The notes under the pieces are model-generated. The model saw nothing but the letters and a program-made list of their open reading frames with translations, was not told where the DNA came from and made no database searches. Below, piece after piece: positions 9,070 through 23,600 of a stretch of DNA of 64,000 nt; positions within the stretch are counted from its first letter, which is position 1; each line of letters begins with the position of its first letter. Origin of the DNA: Oasisia sp. SBJ-2009 (Eukaryota; Annelida; Polychaeta; Sabellida; Siboglinidae); contig OZ024855.1 in NCBI GenBank assembly GCA_964017155.1, positions 3,889,690 to 3,953,689 on the forward strand, in the 5' to 3' direction. The position numbers and the translations under genes are program-made.

Positions 9070-12000
9070 TTGAGGTCGAAAAGACAGCGCGGTCGGCATA
9101 AACAAACTGTTTATCGCTCATTTCGTATGCTCGGCGGAGTAACATGCACCGCTGCGCTTGCGACTGGCACAAATCGCGCTGTCTTTTCGACCTCAAAAGT
9201 TTGCCAAGACGCGCTGTTTATAAAACATAAATACGCGCAAGATGATTATAATTGAATGAATTAATTTAATCAAGTATCAAATGTTGGCAAAAATACTGAT
9301 ATAATAGCAACATTGAGGTGGGTCCGACTTGTACATAAGTGCCAAATAGTGAAATACTGAAAACAAATTGAGAGTATACGTGCTTTTATGAGAGAGTGCG
9401 CGTGAAGGTACGCGCCCGCAAGTCTAGGCATTTATGTACAAGTCGGGCCCACCTCAATTTTGGTATTATAACTGTATCTTTGTCAACATTTGATACTTGA
9501 TTTTGTTAATTCTATCAATTATAATCATCTTGCGCATATTTATGTTTTATAAACAGCGCGTCTTAGCAGACTTTTGAGGTCGAAAAGACAGCGCGGTCGG
9601 CATAAACAAACTGTTTATCGCTCATTTCGTATGCTCAGCGGAGTAACATGCACCGCTGCGCTTGCGACTGGCACAAATCGCGCTGTCTTTTCGACCTCAA
9701 AAGTTTGCCAAGACGCGCTGTTTATAAAACATAAATACGCGCAAGATGATTATTATTGAATGAATTAATTTAATCAAGTGTCAAATGTTGGCACAAATAC
9801 TGATATAATAGCAACATTGAGTTTGGTCCGACTTCTACATAAGTGCCAAATAGTGAAATACTGAAAACAAATTGAGAGAATACGTGCTTTTATGAGAGAG
9901 TGCGCGTGAAGGTACGCGCCCGCAAGTCTAGGCATTTATGTACAAGTCGGGCACACCTCAATTTTGGTATTATAACTGTATCTTTGTCAACATTTGATAC
10001 TTGATTTTGTTAATTCTATCAATTATAATCATCTTGCGCATATTTATGTTTTATAAACAACGCGTCTTAGCAGACTTTTGAGGTCGAAAAGACAGCGCGG
10101 TCGGCATAAACAAACTGTTTATCGCTCATTTCGTATGCTCAGCGGAGTAACATGCACCGCTGCGCTTGCGACTGGCACAAATCGCGCTGTCTTTTCGACC
10201 TCAAAAGTTTGCCAAGACGCGCTGTTTATAAAACATAAATACGCGCAAGATGATTATAATTGAATGAATTAATTTAATCAAGTATCAAATGATGGCAAAA
10301 ATACTGATATAATAGCAACATTGAGGTGGGTCCGACTTGTACATAAGTGCCAAATAGTGAAATACTGAAAACAAATTGAGAGTATACGTGCTTTTATGAG
10401 AGAGTGCGCGTGAAGGTACGAGCCCGCAAGTCTAGGCATTTATGTACAAGTCGGGCCCACCTCAATTTTGGTATTATAACTGTATCTTTGTCAACATGTG
10501 ATACTTGATTTTGATAATTCTATCAATTATAATCATCTTGCGCATATTTATGTTTTATATACAGCGCGTCTTAGCAGACTTTTGAGGTCGAAAAGACAGC
10601 GCGGTCGGCATAAACAAACTGTTTATCGCTCATTTCTTATGTTCAGCGGAGTAACATGCACCGCTGCGCTTGCGACTGGCACAAATCGCGCTGTCTTTTC
10701 GACCTCAAAAGTTTGCCAAGACGCGCTGTTTATAAAACATAATTACGCGCAAGATGATTATAATTGAATGAATGAATTTTATCAAGTATCAAATGTTGGC
10801 AAAAATACTGATATAATAGCAACATTGAGGTGGGTCCGACTTGTACATAAGTGCCAAATAGTGAAATACTGAAAACAATTGAGAGTATACGTGCTTTTAT
10901 GAGAGAGTGCGCGTGAAGGTACGCGCCCGCAAGTGTTGGCACTTATGTACAAGTCGGGCCCACCTCAATGTTGGTATAATAACTCTATCTTTGCCAACAT
11001 TTGATACTTGATTTTGTTCGTTCTATCAATTATAATCATCTTGCGCATATTTATGTTTTATATACAGCGCGTCTTAGCAGACTTTTGAGGTCGAAAAGAC
11101 AGCGCGGTCGGCATAAACAAACTGTTTATCGCTCATTTCGTACGCTCAGCGGAGTAACATGCACCGCTGCGCTTGCGACTGGCACAAATCGCGCTGTCTT
11201 TTCGACCTCAAAAGTTTGCCAAACGCGCTGTTTATAAAACATAAATACGCGCAAGATGATTATTATTGAATGAATTAATGTAATCAAGTGTCAAATGTTG
11301 GCACAAATACTGATATAATAGCAACATTGAGTTTGGTCCGACTTCTACATAAGTGCCAAATAGTGAAATACTGAAAACAAATTGAGAGAATACGTGCTTT
11401 TATGAGAGAGTGCGCGTGAAGGTACGCGCCCGCAAGTCTAGGCATTTATGTACAAGTCGGGCCCACCTCAATTTTGGTATTATAACTGTATCTTTGTCAA
11501 CATTTGATACTTGATTTTGTTAATTCTATCAATTATAATCATCTTGCGCATATTTATGTTTTATAAACAACGCGTCTTAGCAGACTTTTGAGGTCGAAAA
11601 GACAGCGCGGTCGGCATAAACAAACTGTTTATCGCTCATTTCGTATGCTCAGCGGAGTAACATGCACCGCTGCGCTTGCGACTGGCACAAATCGCGCTGT
11701 CTTTTCGACCTCAAAAGTTTGCCAAGACGCGCTGTTTATAAAACATAAATACGCGCAAGATGATTATAATTGAATGAATTAATTTAATCAAGTATCAAAT
11801 GTTGGCAAAAATACTGATATAACAGCAACATTGAGGTGGGTCCGACTTGTACATAAGTGCCAAATAGTGAAATACTGAAAACAATTGAGAGTATACGTGC
11901 TTTTATGAGAGAGTGCGCGTGAAGGTACGCGCCCGCAAGTCTAGGCATTTATGTACAAGTCGGGCCCACCTCAATTTTGGTATAATAGCTCTATCTTTGC

Positions 12001-13097
12001 CAACATTTGATACTTGATTTTGTTCGTTCTATCAATTATAATCATCTTGCGCATATTTATGTTTTATATACAGCGCGTCTTAGCATACTTTTGAGGTCGA
12101 AAAGACAGCGCGGTCGGCATAAACAAACTGTTTATCGCTCATTTCGTACGCTCAGCGGAGTAACATGCACCGCTGCGCTTGCGACTGGCACAAATCGCGC
12201 TGTCTTTTCGACCTCAAAAGTTTGCCAAGACGCGCTGTTTATAAAACATAAATACGCGCAAGATGATTATTATTGAATGAATTAATTTAATCAAGTATCA
12301 AATGTTGGCAAAAATACTGATATAATAGCAACATTGAGGTGGGTCCCACTTGTACATAAGTGCCAAATAGTGAAATACTGAAAACAAATTGAGAGTATAC
12401 GTGCTTTTATGAGAGAGTGCGCGTGAAGGTACGAGCCCGCAAGTCTAGGCATTTATGTACAAGTCGGGCCCACCTCAATTTTGGTATTATAACTGTATCT
12501 TTGTCAACATTTGATACTTGATTTTGTTAATTCTATCAATTATAATCATCTTGCGCATATTTATGTTTTATAAACAGCGCGTCTTAGCAGACTTTTGAGG
12601 TCGAAAAGACAGCGCGGTCGGCATAAACAAACTGTTTATCGCTCATTTCGTATGCTCAGCGGAGTAACATGCACCGCTGCGCTTGCGACTGGCACAAATC
12701 GCGCTGTCTTTTCGACCTCAAAAGTTTGCCAAGACGCGCTGTTTATAAAACATAAATACGCGCAAGATGATTATAATTGAATGAATTAATTTAATCAAGT
12801 ATCAAATGTTGGCAAAAATACTGATATAATAGCAACATTGAGGTGGGTCCGACTTGTACATAAGTGCCAAATAGTGAAATACTGAAAACAATTGAGAGTA
12901 TACGTGCTTTTATGAGAGAGTGCGCGTGAAGGTACGCGCCCGCAAGTCTAGGCATTTATGTACAAGTCGGGCCCACCTCAATTTTGGTATTATAACTGTA
13001 TCTTTGTCAACATTTGATAGTTGATTTTGTTAATTCTATCAATTATAATCATCTTGCGCATATTTATGTTTTATAAACAGCGCGTCTTAGCAGACTT
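9070..13097. repeat. Mixed block, units 9070-12595
   Basis: Anchors and classes: 9070 a6, 9574 a1, 10078 a1, 10582 a3, 11085 a4, 11588 a1, 12091 a4, 12595 a1. The pair 10078-10582 repeats the pair 8062-8566 in sharing AAACAACGCG, ATGATGGC and ACATGTGATAC; 26195-26699 repeats it again. Unit 10582 shares CATAATTACG with 6048 and 27203. A one-base deletion at about 11221 (GCCAAACGCG for GCCAAGACGCG) is unique. Class a3 is absent from here (after 10582) until 25187. Confidence 0.75.
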
Positions 13098-16000
13098 TTG
13101 AGGTCGAAAAGACAGCGCGGTCGGCATAAACAAACTGTTTATCGCTCATTTCGTATGCTCGGCGGAGTAACATGCACCGCTGCGCTTGCGACTGGCACAA
13201 ATCGCGCTGTCTTTTCGACCTCAAAAGTTTGCCAAGACGCGCTGTTTATAAAACATAAATACGCGCAAGATGATTATAATTGAATGAATTAATTTAATCA
13301 AGTATCAAATGTTGGCAAAAATACTGATATAATAGCAACATTGAGGTGGGTCCGACTTGTACATAAGTGCCAAATAGTGAAATACTGAAAACAAATTGAG
13401 AGTATACGTGCTTTTATGAGAGAGTGCGCGTGAAGGTACGAGCCCGCAAGTCTAGGCATTTATGTACAAGTCGGGCCCACCTCAATTTTGGTATTATAAC
13501 TGTATCTTTGTCAACATTTGATACTTGATTTTGTTAATTCTATCAATTATAATCATCTTGCGCATATTTATGTTTTATAAACAGCGCGTCTTAGCAGACT
13601 TTTGAGGTCGAATAGACAGCGCGGTCGGCATAAACAAACTGTTTATCGCTCATTTCGTATGCTCAGCGGAGTAACATGCACCGCTGCGCTTGCGACTGGC
13701 ACAAATCGCGCTGTCTTTTCGACCTCAAAAGTTTGCCAAGACGCGCTGTTTATAAAACATAAATACGCGCAAGATGATTATAATTGAATGAATTAATTTA
13801 ATCAAGTATCAAATGTTGGCAAAAATACTGATATAATAGCAACATTGAGGTGGGTCCGACTTGTACATAAGTGCCAAATAGTGAAATACTGAAAACAATT
13901 GAGAGTATACGTGCTTTTATGAGAGAGTGCGCGTGAAGGTACGCGCCCGCAAGTCTAGGCATTTATGTACAAGTCGGGCCCACCTAAATTTTGGTATAAT
14001 AGCTCTATCTTTGCCAACATTTGATACTTGATTTTGTTCGTTCTATCAATTATAATCATCTTGCGCATATTTATGTTTTATATACAGCGCGTCTTAGCAT
14101 ACTTTTGAGGTCGAAAAGACAGCGCGGTCGGCATAAACAAACTGTTTATCGCTCATTTCGTACGCTCAGCGGAGTAACATGCACCGCTGCGCTTGCGACT
14201 GGCACAAATCGCGCTGTCTTTTCGACCTCAAAAGTTTGCCAAGACGCGCTGTTTATAAAACATAAATACGCGCAAGATGATTATTATTGAATGAATTAAT
14301 TTAATCAAGTGTCAAATGTTGGCACAAATACTGATATAATAGCAACATTGAGTTTGGTCCGACTTCTACATAAGTGCCAAACAGTGAAATACTGAAAACA
14401 AATTGAGAGAATACGTGCTTTTATGAGAGAGTGCGCGTGAAGGTACGCGCCCGCAAGTCTAGGCATTTATGTACAAGTCGGGCCCACCTCAATTTTGGTA
14501 TTATAACTGTATCTTTGTCAACATTTGATACTTGATTTTGTTAATTCTATCAATTATAATCATCTTGCGCATATTTATGTTTTATAAACAGCGCGTCTTA
14601 GCAGACTTTTGAGGTCGAAAAGACAGCGCGGTCGGCATAAACAAACTGTTTATCGCTCATTTCGTATGCTCGGCGGAGTAACATGCACCGCTGCGCTTGC
14701 GACTGGCACAAATCGCGCTGTCTTTTCGACCTCAAAAGTTTGCCAAGACGCGCTGTTTATAAAACATAAATACGCGCAAGATGATTATAATTGAATGAAT
14801 TAATTTAATCAAGTATCAAATGTTGGCAAAAATACTGATATAATAGCAACATTGAGGTGGGTCCGACTTGTACATAAGTGCCAAATAGTGAAATACTGAA
14901 AACAAATTGAGAGTATACGTGCTTTTATGAGAGAGTGCGCGTGAAGGTACGAGCCCGCAAGTCTAGGCATTTATGTACAAGTCGGGCCCACCTCAATTTT
15001 GGTATTATAACTGTATCTTTGTCAACATTTGATACTTGATTTTGTTAATTCTATCAATTATAATCATCTTGCGCATATTTATGTTTTATAAACAGCGCGT
15101 CTTAGCAGACTTTTGAGGTCGAAAAGACAGCGCGGTCGGCATAAACAAACTGTTTATCGCTCATTTCGTATGCTCAGCGGAATAACATGCACCGCTGCAC
15201 TTGCGACTGGCACAAATCGCGCTGTCTTTTCGACCTCAAAAGTTTGCCAAGACGCGCTGTTTATAAAACATAAATACGCGCAAGATGATTATAATTGAAT
15301 GAATTAATTTAATCAAGTATCAAATGTTGACAAAAATACTGATATAATAGCAACATTGAGGTGGGTCCGACTTGTACATAAGTGCCAAATAGTGAAATAC
15401 TGAAAACAATTGAGAGTATACGTGCTTTTATGAGAGAGTGCGCGTGAAGGTACGCGCCCGCAAGTCTAGGCATTTATGTACAAGTCGGGCCCACCTCAAT
15501 TTTGGTATTATAACTGTATCTTTGTCAACATTTGATACTTGATTTTGTTAATTCTATCAATTATAATCATCTTGCGCATATTTATGTTTTATAAACAGCG
15601 CGTCTTAGCAGACTTTTGAGGTCGAAAAGACAGCGCGGTCGGCATAAACAAACTGTTTATCGCTCATTTCGTATGCTCGGCGGAGTAACATGCACCGCTG
15701 CGCTTGCGACTGGCACAAATCGCGTTGTCTTTTCGACCTCAAAAGTTTGCCAAGACGCGCTGTTTATAAAACATAAATACGCGCAAGATGCTTATAATTG
15801 AATGAATTAATTTAATCAAGTATCAAATGTTGGCAAAAATACTGATATAATAGCAACATTGAGGTGGGTCCGACTTGTACATAAGTGCCAAATAGTGAAA
15901 TACTGAAAACAAATTGAGAGTATACGTGCTTTTATGAGAGAGTGCGCGTGAAGGTACGAGCCCGCAAGTCTAGGCATTTATGTACAAGTCGGGCCCACCT

Positions 16001-19000
16001 CAATTTTGGTATTATAACTGTATCTTTGTCAACATTTGATACTTGATTTTGTTAATTCTATCAATTATAATCATCTTGCGCATATTTATGTTTTATATAC
16101 AGCGCGTCTTAGCAGACTTTTGAGGTCGAAAAGACAGCGCGGTCGGCATAAACAAACTGTTTATCGCTCATTTCGTATGCTCAGCGGAATAACATGCACC
16201 GCTGCACTTGCGACTGGCACGAATCGCGCTGTCTTTTCGACCTCAAAAGTTTGCCAAGACGCGCTGTTTATAAAACATAAATACGCGCAAGATGATTATA
16301 ATTGAATGAATTAATTTAATCAAGTATCAAATGTTGACAAAAATACTGATATAATAGCAACATTGAGGTGGGTCCGACTTGTACATAAGTGCCAAATAGT
16401 GAAATACTGAAAACAATTGAGAGTATACGTGCTTTTATGAGAGAGTGCGCGTGAAGGTACGCGCCCGCAAGTCTAGGCATTTATGTACAAGTCGGGCCCA
16501 CCTCAATTTTGGTATTATAACTGTATCTTTGTCAACATTTGATACTTGATTTTGTTAATTCTATCAATTATAATCATCTTGCGCATATTTATGTTTTATA
16601 AACAGCGCGTCTTAGCAGACTTTTGAGGTCGAAAAGACAGCGTGGTCGGCATAAACAAACTGTTTATCGCTCATTTCGTATGCTCGGCGGAGTAACATGC
16701 ACCGCTGCGCTTGCGACTGGCACAAATCGCGCTGTCTTTTCGACCTCAAAAGTTTGCCAAGACGCGCTGTTTATAAAACATAAATACGCGCAAGATGCTT
16801 ATAATTGAATGAATTAATTTAATCAAGTATCAAATGTTGGCAACAATACTGATATAATAGCAACATTGAGGTGGGTCCGACTTGTACATAAGTGCCAAAT
16901 AGTGAAATACTGAAAACAAATTGAGAGTATACGTGCTTTTATGAGAGAGTGCGCGTGAAGGTACGAGCCCGCAAGTCTAGGCATTTATGTACAAGTCGGG
17001 CCCACCTCAATTTTGGTATTATAACTGTATCTTTGTCAACATTTGATACTTGATTTTGTTAATTCTATCAATTATAATCATCTTGCGCATATTTATGTTT
17101 TATAAACAGCGCGTCTTAGCAGACTTTTGAGGTCGAAAAGACAGCGCGGTCGGCATAAACAAACTGTTTATCGCTCATTTCGTATGCTCAGCGGAGTAAC
17201 ATGCACCGCTGCGCTTGCGACTGGCACAAATCGCGCTGTCTTTTCGACCTCAAAAGTTTGCCAAGACGCGCTGTTTATAAAACATAAATACGCGCAAGAT
17301 GATTATAATTGAATGAATTAATTTAATCAAGTATCAAATGTTGGCAAAAATACTGATATAATAGCAACATTGAGGTGGGTCCGACTTGAACATAAGTGCC
17401 AAATAGTGAAATACTGAAAACAATTGAGAGTATACGTGCTTTTATGAGAGAGTGCGCGTGAAGGTACGCGCCCGCAAGTCTAGGCATTTATGTACAAGTC
17501 GGGCCCACCTCAATTTTGGTATTATAACTGTATCTTTGTCAACATTTGATACTTGATTTTGTTAATTCTATCAATTATAATCATCTTGCGCATATTTATG
17601 TTTTATAAACAGCGCGTCTTAGCAGACTTTTGAGGTCGAAAAGACAGCGCGGTCGGCATAAACAAACTGTTTATCGCTCATTTCGTATGCTCGGCGGAGT
17701 AACATGCACCGCTGCGCTTGCGACTGGCACAAATCGCGCTGTCTTTTCGACCTCAAAAGTTTGCCAAGACGCGCTGTTTATAAAACATAAATACGCGCAA
17801 GATGATTATAATTGAATGTATTAATTTAATCAAGTATCAAATGTTGGCAAAAATACTGATATAATAGCAACATTGAGGTGGGTCCGACTTGTACATAAGT
17901 GCCAAATAGTGAAATACTGAAAACAAATTGAGAGTATACGTGCTTTTATGAGAGAGTGCGCGTGAAGGTACGAGCCCGCAAGTCTAGGCATTTATGTACA
18001 AGTCGGGCCCACCTCAATTTTGGTATTATAACTGTATCTTTGTCAACATTTGATACTTGATTTTGTTAATTCTATCAATTATAATCATCTTGCGCATATT
18101 TATGTTTTATAAACAGCGCGTCTTAGCAGACTTTTGAGGTCGAAAAGACAGCGCGGTCGGCATAAACAAACTGTTTATCGCTCATTTCGTATGCTCAGCG
18201 GAGTAACATGCACCGCTGCGCTTGCGACTGGCACAAATCGCGCTGTCTTTTCGACCTCAACAGTTTGCCAAGACGCGCTGTTTATAAAACATAAATACGC
18301 GCAAGATGATTATAATTGAATGAATTAATTTAATCAAGTATCAAATGTTGGCAAAAATACTGATATAATAGCAACATTGAGGTGGGTCCGACTTGTACAT
18401 AAGTGCCAAATAGTGAAATACTGAAAACAATTGAGAGTATACGTGCTTTTATGAGAGAGTGCGCGTGAAGGTACGCGCCCGCAAGTCTAGGCATTTATGT
18501 ACAAGTCGGGCCCACCTAAATTTTGGTATAATAGCTCTATCTTTGCCAACATTTGATACTTGATTTTGTTCGTTCTATCAATTATAATCATCTTGCGCAT
18601 ATTTATGTTTTATATACAGCGCGTCTTAGCATACTTTTGAGGTCGAAAAGACAGCGCGGTCGGCATAAACAAACTGTTTATCGCTCATTTCGTACGCTCA
18701 GCGGAGTAACATGCACCGCTGCGCTTGCGACTGGCACAAATCGCGCTGTCTTTTCGACCTCAAAAGTTTGCCAAGACGCGCTGTTTATAAAACATAAATA
18801 CGCGCAAGATGATTATTATTGAATGAATTAATTTAATCAAGTATCAAATGTTGGCAAAAATACTGATATAATAGCAACATTGAGGTGGGTCCGACTTGTA
18901 CATAAGTGCCAAATAGTGAAATACTGAAAACAAATTGAGAGTATACGTGCTTTTATGAGAGAGTGCGCGTGAAGGTACGAGCCCGCAAGTCTAGGCATTT

Positions 19001-20650
19001 ATGTACAAGTCGGGCCCACCTCAATTTTGGTATTATAACTGTATCTTTGTCAACATTTGATACTTGATTTTGTTAATTCTATCAATTATAATCATCTTGC
19101 GCATATTTATGTTTTATATACAGCGCGTCTTAGCAGACTTTTGAGGTCAAAAAGACAGCGCGGTCGGCATAAACAAACTGTTTATCGCTCATTTCGTATG
19201 CTCAGCGGAATAACATGCACCGCTGCACTTGCGACTGGCACAAATCGCGCTGTCTTTTCGACCTCAAAAGTTTGCCAAGACGCGCTGTTTATAAAACATA
19301 AATACGCGCAAGATGATTATAATTGAATGAATTAATTTAATCAAGTATCAAATGTTGACAAAAATACTGATATAATAGCAACATTGAGGTGGGTCCGACT
19401 TGTACATAAGTGCCAAATAGTGAAATACTGAAAACAATTGAGAGTATACGTGCTTTTATGAGAGAGTGCGCGTGAAGGTACGCGCCCACAAGTCTAGGCA
19501 TTTATGTACAAGTCGGGCCCACCTCAATTTTGGTATTATAACTGTATCTTTGTCAACATTTGATACTTGATTTTGTTAATTCTATCAATTATAATCATCT
19601 TGCGCATATTTATGTTTTATAAACAGGGCGTCTTAGCAGACTTTTGAGGTCGAAAAGACAGCGCGGTCGGCATAAACAAACTGTTTATCGCTCATTTCGT
19701 ATGCTCGGCGGAGTAACATGCACCGCTGCGCTTGCGACTGGCACAAATCGCGCTGTCTTTTCGACCTCAAAAGTTTGCCAAGACGCGCTGTTTATAAAAC
19801 ATAAATACGCGCAAGATGCTTATAATTGAATGAATTAATTTAATCAAGTATCAAATGTTGGCAAAAATACTGATATAATAGCAACATTGAGGTGGGTCCG
19901 ACTTGTACATAAGTGCCAAATAGTGAAATACTGAAAACAAATTGAGAGTATACGTGCTTTTATGAGAGAGTGCGCGTGAAGGTACGAGCCCGCAAGTCTA
20001 GGCATTTATGTACAAGTCGGGCCCACCTCAATTTTGGTATTATAACTGTATCTTTGTCAACATTTGATACTTGATTTTGTTAATTCTATCAATTATAATC
20101 ATCTTGCGCATATTTATGTTTTATAAACAGCGCGTCTTAGCAGACTTTTTAGGTCGAAAAGACAGCGCGGTCGGCATAAACAAACTGTTTATCGCTCATT
20201 TCGTATGCTCAGCGGAGTAACATGCACCGCTGCGCTTGCGACTGGCACAAATCGCGCTGTCTTTTCGACCTCAAAAGTTTGCCAAGACGCGCTGTTTATA
20301 AAACATAAATACGCGCAAGATGATTATAATTGAATGAATTAATTTAATCAAGTATCAAATGTTGGCAAAAATACTGATATAATAGCAACATTGAGGTGGG
20401 TCCGATTTGTACATAAGTGCCAAATAGTGAAATACTGAAAACAATTGAGAGTATACGTGCTTTTATGAGAGAGTGCGCGTGAAGGTACGCGCCCGCAAGT
20501 CTAGGCATTTATGTACAAGTCGGGCCCACCTCAATTTTGGTATTATAACTGTATCTTTGTCAACATTTGATACTTGATTTTGTTAATTCTATCAATTATA
20601 ATCATCTTGCGCATATTTATGTTTTATAAACAGCGCGTCTTAGCAGACTT
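13098..20650. repeat. a6-rich block with dimeric alternation and a 9-unit echo
   Basis: Anchors and classes: 13098 a6, 13602 a1, 14105 a4, 14609 a6, 15113 a2, 15616 a6, 16120 a2, 16623 a6, 17127 a1, 17630 a6, 18134 a1, 18637 a4, 19141 a2, 19644 a6, 20148 a1. From 14609 to 18133 a6 alternates with a1 or a2, a ~1007-bp dimer. The trio 13098-13602-14105 reappears at 17630-18134-18637, 4532 bp later, including the marker TAGCATAC. The pair 15113-15616 reappears at 16120-16623 and 19141-19644, with CTGCACTTGCG in the a2 member and GATGCTTATAA in the a6 member. Confidence 0.78.
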
Positions 20651-23600
20651 TTGAGGTCGAAAAGACAGCGCGGTCGGCATAAACAAACTGTTTATCGCTC
20701 ATTTCGTATGCTCGGCGGAGTAACATGCACCGCTGCGCTTGCGACTGGCACAAATCGCGCTGTCTTTTCGACCTCAAAAGTTTGCCAAGACGCGCTGTTT
20801 ATAAAACATAAATACGCGCAAGATGATTATAATTGAATGAATTAATTTAATCAAGTATCAAATGTTGGCAAAAATACTGATATAATAGCAACATTGAGGT
20901 GGGTCCGACTTGTACATAAGTGCCAAATAGTGAAATACTGAAAACAAATTGAGAGTATACGTGCTTTTATGAGAGAGTGCGCGTGAAGGTACGAGCCCGC
21001 AAGTCTAGGCATTTATGTACAAGTCGGGCCCACCTCAATTTTGGTATTATAACTGTATCTTTGTCAACATTTGATACTTGATTTTGTTAATTCTATCAAT
21101 TATAATCATCTTGCGCATATTTATGTTTTATAAACAGCGCGTCTTAGCAGACTTTTGAGGTCGAAAAGACAGCGCGGTCGGCATAAACAAACTGTTTATC
21201 GCTCATTTCGTATGCTCAGCGGAGTAACATGCACCGCTGCGCTTGCGACTGGCACAAATCGCGCTGTCTTTTCGACCTCAAAAGTTTGCCAAGACGCGCT
21301 GTTTATAAAACATAAATACGCGCAAGATGATTATAATTGAATGAATTAATTTAATCAAGTATCAAATGTTGGCAAAAATACTGATATAATAGCAACATTG
21401 AGGTGGGTCCGACTTGTACATAAGTGCCAAATAGTGAAATACTGAAAACAAATTGAGAGTATACGTGCTTTTATGAGAGAGTGCGCGTGAAGGTACGAGC
21501 CCGCAAGTCTAGGCATTTATGTACAAGTCGGGCCCACCTCAATTTTGGTATTATAACTGTATCTTTGTCAACATTTGATACTTGATTGTGTTAATTCTAT
21601 CAATTATAATCATCTTGCGCATATTTATGTTTTATATACAGCGCGTCTTAGCAGACTTTTGAGGTCAAAAAGACAGCGCGGTCGGCATAAACAAACTGTT
21701 TATCGCTCATTTCGTATGCTCAGCGGAATAACATGCACCGCTGCACTTGCGACTGGCACAAATCGCGCTGTCTTTTCGACCTCAAAAGTTTGCCAAGACG
21801 CGCTGTTTATAAAACATAAATACGCGCAAGATGATTATAATTGAATGAATTAATTTAATCAAGTATCAAATGTTGACAAAAATACTGATATAATAGCAAC
21901 ATTGAGGTGGGTCCGACTTGTACATAAGTGCCAAATAGTGTAATACTGAAAACAATTGAGAGTATACGTGCTTTTATGAGAGAGTGCGCGTGAAGGTACG
22001 CGCCCGCAAGTCTAGGCATTTATGTACAAGTCGGGCCCACCTCAATTTTGGTATTATAACTGTATCTTTGTCAACATTTGATACTTGATTTTGTTAATTC
22101 TATCAATTATAATCATCTTGCGCATATATATATGTTTTATAAACAGCGCGTCTTAGCAGACTTTTGAGGTCGAAAAGACAGCGCGGTCGGCATAAACAAA
22201 CTGTTTATCGCTCATTTCGTATGCTCGGCGGAGTAACATGCACCGCTGCGCTTGCGACTGGCACAAATCGCGCTGTCTTTTCGACCTCAAAAGTTTGCCA
22301 AGACGCGCTGTTTATAAAACATAAATACGCGCAAGATGATTATAATTGAATGAATTAATTTAATCAAGTATCAAATGTTGGCAAAAATACTGATATAATA
22401 GCAACATTGAGGTGGGTCCGACTTGTACATAAGTGCCAAATAGTGAAATACTGAAAACAAATTGAGAGTATACGTGCTTTTATGAGAGAGTGCGCGTGAA
22501 GGTACGAGCCCGCAAGTCTAGGCATTTATGTACAAGTCGGGCCCACCTCAATTTTGGTATTATAACTGTATCTTTGTCAACATTTGATACTTGATTTTGT
22601 TAATTATATCAATTATAATCATCTTGCGCATATTTATGTTTTATAAACAGCGCGTCTTAGCAGACTTTTGAGGTCGAAAAGACAGCGCGGTCGGCATAAA
22701 CAAACTGTTTATCGCTCATTTCGTATGCTCAGCGGAGTAACATGCACCGCTGCGCTTGCGACTGGCACAAATCGCGCTGTCTTTTCGACCTCAAAAGTTT
22801 GCCAAGACGCGCTGTTTATAAAACATAAATACGCGCAAGATGATTATAATTGAATGAATTAATTTAATCAAGTATCAAATGTTGGCAAAAATACTGATAT
22901 AATAGCAACATTGAGGTGGGTCCGACTTGTACATAAGTGCCAAATAGTGAAATACTGAAAACAAATTGAGAGTATACGTGCTTTTATGAGAGAGTGCGCG
23001 TGAAGGTACGAGCCCGCAAGTCTAGGCATTTATGTACAAGTCGGGCCCACCTCAATTTTGGTATTATAACTGTATCTTTGTCAACATTTGATACTTGATT
23101 TTGTTAATTCTATCAATTATAATCATCTTGCGCATATTTACGTTTTATATACAGCGCGTCTTAGCAGACTTTTGAGGTCAAAAAGACAGCGCGGTCGGCA
23201 TAAACAAACTGTTTATCGCTCATTTCGTATGCTCAGCGGAATAACATGCACCGCTGCACTTGCGACTGGCACAAATCGCGCTGTCTTTTCGACCTCAAAA
23301 GTTTGCCAAGACGCGCTGTTTATAAAACATAAATACGCGCAAGATGATTATAATTGAATGAATTAATTTAATCAAGTATCAAATGTTGACAAAAATACTG
23401 ATATAATAGCAACATTGAGGTGGGTCCGACTTGTACATAAGTGCCAAATAGTGAAATACTGAAAACAATTGAGAGTATACGTGCTTTTATGAGAGAGTGC
23501 GCGTGAAGGTACGCGCCCGCAAGTCTAGGCATTTATGTACAAGTCGGGCCCACCTCAATTTTGGTATTATAACTGTATCTTTGTCAACATTTGATACTTG